Below are positions 1-9,850 of a stretch of 64,000 nt of DNA, piece after piece. This stretch comes from Cafeteria roenbergensis. Taxonomy: Eukaryota; Sar; Bigyra; Bicosoecida; Cafeteriaceae. The notes under the pieces were generated by a model. It searched no databases. It saw only the letters and a program-made list of their open reading frames with translations, and was not told the origin of the DNA. Position 1 is the stretch's first letter, and every line of letters begins with the position of its first letter. Location: the NCBI GenBank assembly GCA_008330645.1, contig VLTN01000001.1:620001-684000 (forward strand), written 5' to 3'. Position numbers and translations under genes: made by a program.

Positions 1-394
1 AATCCGCTCTGTCGTCGCCCTCCACGAGTAGGCAGCTCGGGTCGTGTCCAGATGCGTGCGCGCTTGTCGGGCAGCGTTGTCGGCCTCGCGAGCCGCGGCG
101 TGCGCGATTGGTGGGCTCCGGTTTTGCAGTCAGCAGCAAGCATTGCGGTCCATTGGCTCTTGCTGGCCGGCCCCGCCCCGTCCGCGATCACGCCCGCGCT
201 CGCGCCCACACAAACCCCACTCAGTCCGAGACTGTGCTCGTCGTGCGGAGAGCTCACGAGCGGCTGTGCCCGCTGCGCCGCAGCGCTCTCCGGCGTGGCT
301 CGGCGGCCCCAGCCGGCGTGCGTGGCGGGCGCCTCTGCCGGGCAAGTGTCAAGCAGCTTGCGCCGGCCGCACCGCCTTGGGGCCCAGGCGCAGC
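1..394. other. Upstream region of the ZW10 gene
   Basis: No gene is recognised here. The frame of ZW10 exon 2 happens to be open back to position 52, but that part shows no ZW10-like sequence and lies upstream of the ATG at 395 that fits the spliced model. The stretch probably holds the promoter and 5' leader. I see no TATA-like box and no repeat. Confidence 0.4.
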
Positions 395-3300
395 ATGGCA
401 GCCGAGCCCCAGGAGTTCACGTTGTCGGATGTGACAGCTGCGGCCCTGGACGTGCTGGTGAGTGCCTGAACTGGAGCAGCGGGCGGCCGATTGCGCGCGC
501 AGGCGGGCGCCGTTTGCGGGCCGCGTGCACTGGCAGCGCTGCTCCGCCCGACCGAACCTCGCATCCGCTCGTCCTCTCCGCCAAGAACGTGGGGTGCTCG
601 CAGCCCAGCGCCGTCCGCACGGCAGTGGCCCACGCGCCGGACGCCAGCGAGCCGTTCGGCCCTCCGAGCGCGTCGCTGGAGGTGCAAGTGGCCGCCCTTC
701 AAGCCCGGCTAGCAACAGCGCTGGCGACCGCCCGCAAGGCCGGCCCCGCCCCCAGCTCCTCCCAGCGGGCCACCCGAAGCGCTGCCCGCGCCAGTGCGGC
801 GGGGTCTGCCGCCCAGGACGAGGCGCAGGCTCGAAACGCAACCGAGGCGGTGGCCCTGCTCTCGGCAGCGCATGCGGCCCTGACGGACTGCGACGCGGCC
901 TTGCGCCGCGGCCGGGCGGACGCAGCGGTTGGCAGCCTGGCGCGGGCTCGAGAGGCCGTGGAGCGGCTCGGCAGCCTGACGGACGAGGAGGAGCAGCTGG
1001 CGACAGGCAAGTCGGGAGCCGGCGGCGTGGCCGCCGCGCTCCCTGGCGCTCGCCGCGCCCTCCGGGCTCTGCGCGAAGCCATCTCCACGCGCCAGGCCCG
1101 AGTGGCTCACGCAGCGGCAACCCTGTGGGACGGCTGCTTCTCCATCGCTGCAGGGGCCCAAGCCCGCCAGCTGGTCGAGCGGGTTCGGGCAGCCGGCGTG
1201 GACGAGGCTGCGGCTGCGCGGGGCGCCGCAGACGAGCTCGACGCCGCAGACAGCGACGCCTCCCTGCTGGACGCCCTCGTGAGCGGCGTCGCAGCGGTGC
1301 TCCACGTGCAAGGCCCCCGCCTCCCCGGCGCGGGCGCCGCAGGCGTGCCCTCCTCCCCGTCCCCTGCGTGGGCTCTGGCTCTCCTTGGCCGCGTGGGAGA
1401 GCAGCACCAGGCCGCGGCCGTCGCGGGGTCGGCGTCCTCGCTGTCCTCGTCGCTGCTCGCGCCCGCCCTCGCTGGGGAGCTGGGTCTCGTTCCGGTCTCC
1501 CTGCCCGTCGCTCGGCGAAACCGCGACGAGTGCCTGATCGCGGCGATTGCAGCCTCCTCCTCGTCCCCCTCGCCGTCCCTGCCCTCGTCGCCGTCCCTGC
1601 CCTCGTCGCCGTCCGGGCGCGACGCGACGGCGGCAGCAGTCTCGCGCGTCGGCCGAACGCTGCGCCTGGTCGCCGACGCTATGGAGGCGGGGGAGCAGGG
1701 CGCGTCGGAGGAGGAGCGCACGCAGTCGGCGGCGGCAGCGGCGCGGTTTCTTGCCGCCGTGTGGTGGGGCCACGCGCTCGACGAGGACGAGTTTCGCGAG
1801 GACGGCGACGACGACGACGACGGGGCGGACGGCGGCGAGTCCGACGTGGGCGCTGACCGGGTGCCACGGGGGTGGACGGCTCTGGCGCCGTCGCGGCAGG
1901 CGCTGGAGGGGGCGGCGGAGGAGGCGCTGGACGCCGCTGACGCTGCATCCGCGCTTGACCAAGGGAGCGGGCTGGCGCTGGCGCTCGTGCGCGCGCTCAG
2001 CGACGGCTGCCCGGAGCGCGTGGCTGACGCCGCGACCCTGCAGGCTGCGGCCGACGCGGCGGTGGCTCTAGAGCAGTGGGTCCTCGTTGTTCTCGGCGCT
2101 GCGGCCGCCAGCGCCGCGCTGCCCGAGGCTGGCGGCGGCCACAGTAGTGACGACGCTGCGGGGTGGCACGCCCCGGCTCTGCTCGCGGCCGTGGCCGCGG
2201 ACCTGCCGCACCACGCCGCAGTGGCGCGGCGGCAGCGAGTGCTCGCGCGCGCGCGGGACATCTGCGTCGGCAGCGGTTTCGCGGCCGCAGTTCCCGTGGG
2301 GGAGGCGTCCCCAGCGGCGCCCGGCACCGTGACGGCCCTCGTGGGGGCCGACGTTGCCGCCACGCCGGGCGACGCAGCAGCCGCGGCGTCTGGCGCCGGG
2401 GGCGGGACCGCGGCGGACGCGAGGACGGTCCGCGTCACGGCGGACGGAGACTGGGAGGACGACGGCTGGGCGCAGGCGTGGGAGGAGCCGAGCCCGGCAG
2501 AGCAGCCGGCGCCCCACCCGCTGGCGGTCGACGACGCGGCCATCGCAGCGGCCCGCGCGGGGCCCACGGCAGAGGACGAGGCCGCTGCCGCGGCCGCCGC
2601 CGGAGCTGCCGCCGCCGCGGCCGCCCCCGACGGCGCCGCTGCCTCCAGCTCCTCCCTGCGCGCCAGAGTGCAGCACGCGCGCCTGCACGCGGCCCTTGAC
2701 CTGCGGTCGGCGCGGGTGACCGCCACCCCCTTCTTCCGGCTCGCGGCCTGCAGCGTCTCGCAGGCCGCCGCGGACGTCCTGGAGCTCGTCCGAGAGACGC
2801 TGCTAGAGGCCGCGTCGCTGGGCTCCGCCTCTGCCGGCGCGGGGGACGGCAAGTCCGGCGCAGAGGCGGCCATGCCCGCCGCCGCCCGGGAGCGCGCGGC
2901 CGCAATCCTCTTTCACGCCGCGCGCGACTGCATCACCGTGTACCGCGCCGTGGTTCCCGCCGCCTTTGGGGAGGAGCTTGCGAGGAGCCCTCGCGCCGCG
3001 GCGCTGGTGCACAACGACTGCCTCTTCCTCGCCCACCACGCCGTGACGCTGTGCCTGCGCGTCCAGCCCTCGTTGCCCGGGGCGCTGCGCAGCACGGCAA
3101 CGTTTGCCGACATGGTGCCCCCCCTGAGGGAGCTGGCTGAGCGATGCCTCGTCACCCAGGTGCGCGCGCAGCGGGAGGCCCTCCGCGCGGCGCTCAGGAC
3201 CCCGCTCGGCCCCGCCGGGCACCCGCTGGGGCCGGACACCCCGTGGCAGTCCGACGGCCCGCCCAAGCCGTCCGTGGACGTGGACGCATGCGCCGGTCGC

Positions 3301-3912
3301 GGCCCCGAGGCCCTGGATGCCGTGCTGGAGCGGCCCGTCCAGCGGGCCCTGGCGCTGGTGGACAGCGTGGCGGGAGTCTGGGCCGGCGTCCTGCCCAGCC
3401 GTGTCTTTCGCGCCGCCATCGCTCACCTCCTCGACACGCTCCTGTCCTCGCTGGCGGCGGCAGTGCTCAGCGCCCAGTTCCTGCCCCGACCAGTGGCGGC
3501 GGGCTGCGCCGCGGCACTCGCACTGGTGGTGGACAAGGTGCCGCTCGTGGTGGCCGCCGACGAGGCCACCGCCGCGGCCGCGGGGGGCGCGCTCGCGGCC
3601 TCACTGCGCCTGTCGGAGCCTGCGCTGCACGCGCTCATCCCTCAGCTGGCCAGGGCGGTACGGGTGCAGGAGCTGACGGCCGCCATCGGCTCGGGGGGCG
3701 TCGCCGCTCTCGAGGCAGCACTCCGCGCGCGGCCCGCCGGCGAGCTGTTCAGGCCGCCCACGGACGACGAGGGGCCGCTCTCGCGGATCGAGGCCGCCCG
3801 CCTCGTCCGGGCAGCCGAGGTGTCCCCCGACTCGGACGACGGCGCGGCCCGCACGGCCGACGTGGCGCTGCAGGATCGCAGGCAGGCGCTCGAATACGAG
3901 CTTTTGGAGTAA
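395..3912 (+). CDS. ZW10: ZW10 homologue (Dsl1/NRZ vesicle tether and kinetochore RZZ subunit)
   Basis: The proposed structure is exons 395-457 and 604-3912, with a 146-nt phase-0 intron (GTGAGT...CTCGCAG), giving about 1,123 residues against about 780 in human. The C-terminal half carries the ZW10 signature: HNDCLFLAHH near residue 824, followed by TATFADMVPPLRELAERC, which matches the human segment closely. The end (EGPLSRIEAARLVRAAEVSPD) matches the family's terminal helices. The N-terminal part is predicted helical (LEVQVAALQARL and onward), as in the family. Extra length comes from Ala/Ser/Asp-rich inserts around residues 330-700. Family knowledge: ZW10 tethers Golgi-to-ER vesicles with RINT1 and NAG, and recruits dynein to kinetochores with ROD and Zwilch. 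The ATG at 395 is chosen because only the 603 acceptor keeps the frame with exon 2. The C-terminal identity is firm; the N-terminus is less so. Confidence 0.9.
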
Positions 3913-4177
3913 GCGCGTCCCCGGCGACAGAGTGTCTGGGTGTCGCGGCGTGCAAACCGGCGCGCGCAGGGCCTACGAATTCGAGCGCAGGTGTGCCCTT
4001 GGCTCTGGTGACTTGGCAGCTCGCGCGGGGGTGGGGGTGGGGGGTGGGGGGCAAAGGCGGGGGCTCGTGCATTGGTGCAACGCGCTGCAGATTGCGGGAA
4101 CTGTCGGGGCGAGCGAGCCCGACGAAGACCACACAACTCACGGCGCACAGGAAGCGCTGCGGCGCCCGCCCGCTTGC

Positions 4178-5062
4178 TCAGACCACGGACTGCAGCTCGG
4201 CCCTGGTGCGAAGCAGCAGATCCCGCTCCGCCGCTGGCCGCGCCTGAATGACCGCCAAGGGCAGCATGAGGGCATCCCTGACATTCTGCACCTGGGCGCG
4301 CTCGGCAGGCGGCAGCGCCATGACCTCTGCGTCGGTCATGGCCAGGATCTGCTGGATCATGGCGCGGTCGCCGCCGTCGCTCTCGGCCGGGGCCGGCGCC
4401 TGGGCGGCGAACCTCGGGTCCACTTGCGCGGCCATTCGCGGGTCGGCTGGGGCGCCGTGCGGGGCGTGGTAGCTGCTTGCGTGGGACGGGTCCGCAGCGC
4501 CGGCAGGGGCGGGGTGGTAGCTGCTGGCAGAGTGGTGAGGCGGCTGCTGGGGGTAACGCGAGAATTGGTGAGCGGAGGACGCGGACGAGGACGAGGACGA
4601 GGAGGACGAGCTGGGGCCCGACAGCAGCGAAGACGGCCCGGCAGAGTGCGTCGCCGGCTTGGGTGCGGCCTGCAGCAGGGGCTTCTTCGCTCGGACGCTC
4701 GCGGGCACCACCGCTGAGGCCGCGGCAGCGTGAGCCGGGGCTCCACCAAACCTCGACGAGGATGAGTGCCCGGCCGCCGGCGGGGCAGGGGCGGCTGCAG
4801 TCGATGTTGCAGGCTGGCTCGCGGACATCACCGTTGTCAGCGCCTTGGAGGCGAGGCCCAGCTTGTTGAGCCCGCGCACGAGCGCGCCCGCGAGCGCAGG
4901 GAAGCGCTCCAGCAGCGCCTCCATCCCGGCGGGGTCAGAGTCGGTCAGGGCCTTTGCCTCGGCCATGACTCGCCAAAGTTCGTCGCGCGACATGCCCTCC
5001 ACGGGCTGGCCTTGCGGCACTGGCGCAGAGGCTTGCGGGAACCGCGGCACAGAGGCGGCCAT
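4178..5062 (-). CDS. CstF64/CSTF2-like protein without an RNA-recognition motif
   Basis: The protein has 294 residues from the ATG at 5062. Residues ~20-75 resemble the CstF64 hinge (DELWRVMAEAKALTDSDPAG, then LLERFPALAGALVRGL), which in the family binds CstF77 or symplekin. Residues ~230-275 match the C-terminal helical domain (IQQILAMTDAEVMALPPAER), which binds Pcf11. Between them lies a Ser/Pro/His/Ala-rich linker with a run of serines. The family normally starts with an RRM; none is visible in the gene or in the 1.1 kb upstream. RRM-less relatives are known, such as plant ESP1, so this may be one, or an RRM exon may lie out of view. The frame is open upstream to about 5614 but without family-like sequence. 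The role would be in mRNA 3'-end cleavage and polyadenylation. The gene converges on ZW10 with 265 bp between stops. Confidence 0.7.
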   Translation of the reverse strand: MAASVPRFPQASAPVPQGQPVEGMSRDELWRVMAEAKALTDSDPAGMEALLERFPALAGALVRGLNKLGLASKALTTVMSASQPATSTAAAPAPPAAGHSSSSRFGGAPAHAAAASAVVPASVRAKKPLLQAAPKPATHSAGPSSLLSGPSSSSSSSSSSASSAHQFSRYPQQPPHHSASSYHPAPAGAADPSHASSYHAPHGAPADPRMAAQVDPRFAAQAPAPAESDGGDRAMIQQILAMTDAEVMALPPAERAQVQNVRDALMLPLAVIQARPAAERDLLLRTRAELQSVV

Positions 5063-6178
5063 GAGCACGTTGCCTTCCGGAACGAAAGGGCGCTTTCGGG
5101 GCCCAGCTGAGCGCCTCTCGAGCTGGTGGGAAGCCCTCTCCGCTGGGGGCCGCAGGCGCACGGTGCGCGCGTCCGCGAGTGGGTGCATAGAGGCGCCTGG
5201 GCACGGCACAGCCCGCACGCCGCGGCAAGGGCTCTGCCGCTCCGTGACAGACAGACTTGTCGCCGAACGAACACAAGCGAGGCGCTTCCAGCGCCGGCAA
5301 TCCAGCCGAGCGGGGGAAGGGTTGGCAACCACATGCGTGCGCCCTCCCGCTTGGTGTAGGTTGCGCCACTTGTGCATGCGGTTCCGTGCATGCTTGCGAA
5401 TTGGAGGAGCCCATCGCATTGAACGTGGCCATGGAGCACTTGGCAGCTGGAGCGTGTGCCCTTGTGGACAGGCTGTCCGTGTGCTGGCTGTCTCGCGCTG
5501 CCTCGCGCCCTGAGCCATAGCATGCACTCGACACCTGGGCGAGCGACATCCGAAAGGCATGGCCAGACACTGGAAAGCCGATTGACCGGCGCGACGCTTG
5601 TTAAACAAAGACAACGCTTCGTGGATTCAGATCCTGTCTCCCACGAGCAGCGCACAGGGAGCGATCCCACCAGAGCTGTCATCACGCTGCGCCGCCAACA
5701 GGCCCAAAGGGGTGAAGGGAGGTGGGCGACTGCAAGTGCAGCACGCTTGACTGAACACGACTTGAAAAGCCGCACGCCTGATCTGCGCGTACCTCTTGAC
5801 AACGACCCGACCTTGTTGCCCAATGGCATTCTCGTTCGCCAAGCAACGTTTCGAGAGCATGTTTTGAGTGCGCCGTCAAGCTAAACGATGCGCGAGCGCA
5901 GAGTTGGCTGGGTATCTTGGCTGCGCCAGCTGTGGCAGGGACAGGAACCCGTCCTTGCTGCCACGCCACGCCACGCCACGCCACGCCACGCGCGAACCCA
6001 CACGCCGGAACGCACGCGTGCTTCTGTACCTAGCCACGGTGTGCGCGAGTCCGGACGGCAGGACAGAGCTCCATAAAATTCCGTCTTGCGGCTTGGCGCA
6101 GGTTGCAGTTCTGCTGCGCCGCCGCTGCAGAGCACGCGTTTGCCTCGCGCCGCGGGCGGCAGCACCGCCCCGCTCAGG
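5063..6178. other. Divergent intergenic region between CstF64-like and carboxylesterase genes
   Basis: These 1.1 kb lie between two divergent starts. I looked on the minus strand for an RRM exon (RNP1/RNP2 motifs) belonging to the CstF64-like gene and found none. A TATA-like string (cataaaa) lies near 6070, about 105 bases before the carboxylesterase ATG; this is weak evidence for a core promoter. A short pentanucleotide repeat is annotated separately. No other gene is recognised. Confidence 0.35.
5961..5990. repeat. (CCACG)6 microsatellite
   Basis: Six perfect copies of the pentamer CCACG stand head to tail, about 190 bases upstream of the carboxylesterase start. They lie outside any gene model. 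Confidence 0.9.
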
Positions 6179-7897
6179 ATGCGGCTTGCGGCGGTTCTGC
6201 TAGGAGCCGTGCTTGCCACTGCGGCCGCTGGCGGGCGGCTCGGTGGCCTGCCACCGGATGCCGAGCGTGCTCGACTGCGCTTGCAGCAGCGCATCGCAGA
6301 CTCCGACGCCACCGTGACCGTGAGCACGCCGTTCGGACCGATCCGCGGGTTCGTCACAGAGTCCAACCGCTCCCAGCACTTCCTCGGGGTCCCGTTTGCC
6401 GCCCCGCCGGTGGGGCCGCTTCGCTGGCAGCCCCCTATGCCAACCAACTGGAGCACCGTGCTCAATGCGTCCTGGTTCGGGCCCAGCTGCCCGCAAAGCA
6501 GCGGCGTCATGACAGTCGGAACGACGATATCGGAGGACTGCCTGTACCTGAACGTTTACAAGCCAAACAGGCCCGCGCCGCCCGGCGGGTTCGCTGTCAT
6601 GCTGTTCCTCTACGGCGGCTCCTGGCAGGAAGGCAGCGGCTCCTTCCCTCTCTATTGGGCAGACAGGGATGTGTCCCTCGCGCAGAACGTCATCATGATC
6701 ACCACAAACTACCGCATGCGCGCCTTCGGCTTCCTCGCCAGCCAGAGCATCCAGAAGCAGACCTCGGACGGGTCCAACGGCAACTTCGGCCTGCAGGACC
6801 AGCGCGCGGCCCTCAAGTGGGCCATCCGCGCCGCCCCCTCCTTCGGCGGCAACCCGAAGAACGTGACTCTCTTTGGCGAGAGCGCTGGCGCCGCCTCCGT
6901 CGCGTGCCACCTCGTGTCGCCGCGCTCCGAAGGCCTCTTCCAGCGCGCCGCCATGGAGAGCGGCCCGTTCGGGCCGATGAACGCCATGCCGCTCAACGTG
7001 TCAGAGGTCAAGTTTGCCCGCCTGGCTTCGCTGCTGGGCTGCGCACCTCCCCCCAGCCCCGCACCCTCTCCAGGGGCGCAGCCACTCTCTGTGGAGGCAG
7101 TCAGCGCCTCCGACGCTGTGCTCGACTGCCTCCGGCGCAAGAACACCAGCGAGCTGCTTGCCGCGGGCTCCCACACGTCCCAGAGTCAGGCCATGGTGGA
7201 CTGGGGCCCGACCATCGACGGCGTCGACCTGACCGACTTCCCCGAGGTGCTCGCCGCCGCCGGCAAGATCCAAGACGTTCCAATCCTCTTGGGCAGCAAC
7301 GCGGACGAAGGGACGGCGTTTTCCAACGCCCCCAAGGACCTCAACGCCAGTGGTTTCATGCCCTTTCTGCAGCAGCGGTTCGGGGCTGCCATTGCCGAGG
7401 CCGTGGGCCCTCTCTACCCGCCCGCGCAGTACAAGGACGCGTGGTGGGCGGCAACTCATGTGCTTGGCGACGGTTTGTTCAGCTGCCCGGCTCGGCAGTC
7501 CTCGCGCTGGATTGCCAACGCACCGGGCCGCAAGTCGCCAGTGTTCCTCTACTTCTACGAGCATGTGCTGGAGCTAGTGGACCTTCTGGTCCCCGGAAAA
7601 GGTTGCTTCCACGGCAGCGAGCTCGCCATGGTGTTCCATGTCGACCTTGCGCTGTGGACGCAAGGCGAGCAGGAACTCGCCAGCGAGGTGCTTGGGTACT
7701 GGACGCGTTTCGCGGCGCACGGCAATCCCAACGGAGGCTCCGACCCTTTCTGGCCCGCCTACGGTCAAGACGGCGACACGGCCCTCGCGCTCAACGTGGG
7801 CGCGAACGGCACCGCGCGGGTGACCGGCTTGAAGCGGAGGCAGTGCGACGCGTGGGACACCGTCACTGTCACTTCCCGGTTCATTTTTGGCGAGTAG
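6179..7897 (+). CDS. Secreted type-B carboxylesterase (alpha/beta hydrolase)
   Basis: The single-exon protein has 572 residues. It begins with a signal peptide (MRLAAVLLGAVLATAAAGG). Family landmarks appear in order: HFLGVPFAAPPVGPLRW, SEDCLYLNVY, the nucleophile elbow GESAGAAS with Ser235, NADEGTAF with the likely acid Glu377, and CFHGSEL with His478. The Ser-Glu-His triad is therefore intact and the length is normal for cholinesterase/carboxylesterase-type enzymes. At least six N-x-S/T sites suit passage through the secretory route. The substrate cannot be told; carboxylic esters generally are expected. The ATG at 6179 is preferred over earlier in-frame starts because it places the signal peptide at the N-terminus. 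The frame open from 6103 to 8376 on the same strand is only a shadow of this gene. Confidence 0.93.
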   Translation: MRLAAVLLGAVLATAAAGGRLGGLPPDAERARLRLQQRIADSDATVTVSTPFGPIRGFVTESNRSQHFLGVPFAAPPVGPLRWQPPMPTNWSTVLNASWFGPSCPQSSGVMTVGTTISEDCLYLNVYKPNRPAPPGGFAVMLFLYGGSWQEGSGSFPLYWADRDVSLAQNVIMITTNYRMRAFGFLASQSIQKQTSDGSNGNFGLQDQRAALKWAIRAAPSFGGNPKNVTLFGESAGAASVACHLVSPRSEGLFQRAAMESGPFGPMNAMPLNVSEVKFARLASLLGCAPPPSPAPSPGAQPLSVEAVSASDAVLDCLRRKNTSELLAAGSHTSQSQAMVDWGPTIDGVDLTDFPEVLAAAGKIQDVPILLGSNADEGTAFSNAPKDLNASGFMPFLQQRFGAAIAEAVGPLYPPAQYKDAWWAATHVLGDGLFSCPARQSSRWIANAPGRKSPVFLYFYEHVLELVDLLVPGKGCFHGSELAMVFHVDLALWTQGEQELASEVLGYWTRFAAHGNPNGGSDPFWPAYGQDGDTALALNVGANGTARVTGLKRRQCDAWDTVTVTSRFIFGE

Positions 7898-8094
7898 CAG
7901 CCTGGCCAGTGGCCCCATACAACTCAGCGACGCACGGCCGGGGCGCGGCGGAGCGCGCTGTGCCTGCGCCGCGCGTTCTGGCTGTCGCAGCGCCGGGTCT
8001 GTCCGAAATGTTTGCGTGTTTGCATGCGATTCGCAAGCCCGCGCAGCGCGTGCCAACGGCGCGCACACTTGCCCGTGCCTGGAGCCCGCGGAGA

Positions 8095-9394
8095 ATGGCC
8101 TCTCCTCCCGCCCCGCGCGTCAATGTGTCGCTCGCCAAGTACTCGGCATACGTGGCCGCCGTGCTCGGCTTTGCCGCCACCGGTGAGGCCGCTAGCTGGG
8201 CGAGCGCTGCTGACAGGCAATCGCAACGTCGATCCGCGCGTCCCTGCCGGGCAGGCTGCCTTGCGCGCCCAGGTTGCCAAGACGCCGCTATTCACTTGCA
8301 AGGAGCGTCCGCGTATCGTCGTCCCCGGCCCGACGCGCGCCCCCGGTTCCCTCGCTTGCCGCGCCGTCGCTCCTGAGAGCCGCGAACCTGTCCAGACGCC
8401 GATCCGCATGCTCGCGCGCCGCGCGCATTGTCAGACAAATCCCCCGCTCCGCTTGCCCAACCGACGCCCCTGTCGTGAGCAGTCTTCATCATCCTGCGGT
8501 CTACGGCTGCCGCCTCCGACGAGACCTCCTGCAACTTCCAGGTGAGGCAGGGCGTTCGATTTCGCACAATGCGCTTGTCGCGGTTGCGTTTGCTGGCCAA
8601 CTTGGCTCACGTAGCGCCTGTCCGGGCGTGGGGTGCTGCGCTTGCTTGTGCAGGCTTTCCGGGACGCCTTCCAGCCGACCGGAGACACCACGTGCATCCA
8701 CAAGTTCTGGGATGCCCAGCGCGCGTCCTTCCCCCTGAGCTTGACGTTTGACATCGTGGAGGCCTTTGGCACCTTCTTGACCATCCCCGCCGTCTTCACG
8801 CTGTGCGAGATGTACGGCTGGCACTTTGTGGAGTCCAAGGTCATGGCCACTGCCTTCGCGGTGCAGCTGGGCACCAACTTCCTCGAGTTCACCGTGCGGG
8901 CCGGCGAGCGCGGCGTCACCGACTGGCTCACCGGCCCGTCGTGGAACCTGCATGCCGACCAGCTCCGCAGCATCACTCTCAGCTACATCCAGCAGCAGGG
9001 CCAGTTCACCTGGCTGTTCGCCATGGATGAGCTCCTCCTCGGCATCGCTCTCCTCGCTGCCGCGGTCCTCGGCCTCTCGCGCCGCCCCGGCCTCATGCCC
9101 GCCTGGTTCTCGTGGCTCAGCGTGGTCATCGGCGTGATCGCGATCATCAACTTCGGCCTCGAGCTCGGGCGCCTGGGCGCCTGGCAGACGCTCTCCCTCG
9201 TGGCCGGCATCACCGCCGCGGCCGTCGGATTCATCCTCTTCCCCATCTGGCTCATCGCCGTCGGCTGCTACCTCGAGGTGTACGCGCCCTCCGACAGCCG
9301 CGGGGCTCCCCTGATGGACGAGCCCGAGGGCGACCACTCTGGCCTCAGCACCTCCGAGGTCGGCCTGGCGACCGAGGAGCCCGAGACTGTGTGA
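8095..9394 (+). CDS. Six-helix membrane protein of unknown family
   Basis: Three exons are proposed: 8095-8182, 8483-8541 and 8654-9394, giving 295 residues. The introns (GTGAGG...GAGCAG and GTGAGG...GTGCAG) are phase 1 and phase 0 and join exactly; the 59-nt middle exon completes the first membrane helix (YVAAVLGFAAT joined to VFIILRS). Further hydrophobic segments include SLTFDIVEAFGTFLTIPAVF, VMATAFAVQLGTNFLEF, a segment around LLLGIALLAAAVLGL, WLSVVIGVIAIINFGLEL and a last one ending WLIAVGCYL, so about six helices. The C-terminus is hydrophilic and acidic (MDEPEGDHSG onward). I do not recognise the family, and no catalytic or transport motif is visible. The middle and last exons are supported by reading frame and splice phase only; the ATG at 8095 has a reasonable context. 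Confidence 0.7.
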
Positions 9395-9850
9395 GCTCCC
9401 GCTCCGCTTCGCGGGCGCCAAGCGCGTGCACGAGGCAAGCCCAGGGTCGTGGGCGCCGTCCGGCCGCAGGCCGCCTCGCAAAGCTTTTTTGCAGGCACTG
9501 GGACGCGCCACCGCCCTGCTTGCAGACACGTATGTGTGTGTGCGCGCGCGCGCGCGCTTGTGTGCGAAGTGCTTGGCGAGTTGCGCTCTGCGCCAGCGGC
9601 GCCCTTCGCTTCAGGGCCCCACACTCCACAAAGCTGGCTTGCGGATGCATGCCGCAGCATCAACGCCGCCGTGAGGCTCACTCTCTTTCTCACTCAGTTC
9701 TCGTTTAGTACTTCAACTTCCGCGCTACCAGAGGTGCTCGGCCCGTCCGAGCGGCCTCATGTCCCCCACACAGCCTGGGGCGCACGAGCCAGGGCCCACA
9801 CACCAAACCGTCACAGGATCTGAAGCTGTCAGACCCTGCGGCCTCTGAGT
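9395..9850. other. Convergent intergenic region with a Z-DNA-prone tract
   Basis: No gene is recognised between the two converging stops. It contains the alternating purine-pyrimidine run annotated at 9526-9557. Confidence 0.4.
9526..9557. repeat. Alternating purine-pyrimidine tract (TG)n(CG)n
   Basis: Thirty-two bases of strict purine-pyrimidine alternation, with TG dinucleotides passing into CG dinucleotides. Such tracts can adopt left-handed DNA under supercoiling. It sits in the gap where two genes converge. Confidence 0.85.

Noticed and set aside
52-394. N-terminal extension of ZW10 from the ATG at 52
   Set aside because: The frame is open but the sequence is unlike ZW10; the spliced start at 395 uses the window's standard splice signals.
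6103-8376. Plus-strand open frame of 757 codons overlapping the carboxylesterase
   Set aside because: It is a shifted frame of the esterase; the other frame has signal peptide and full catalytic triad.
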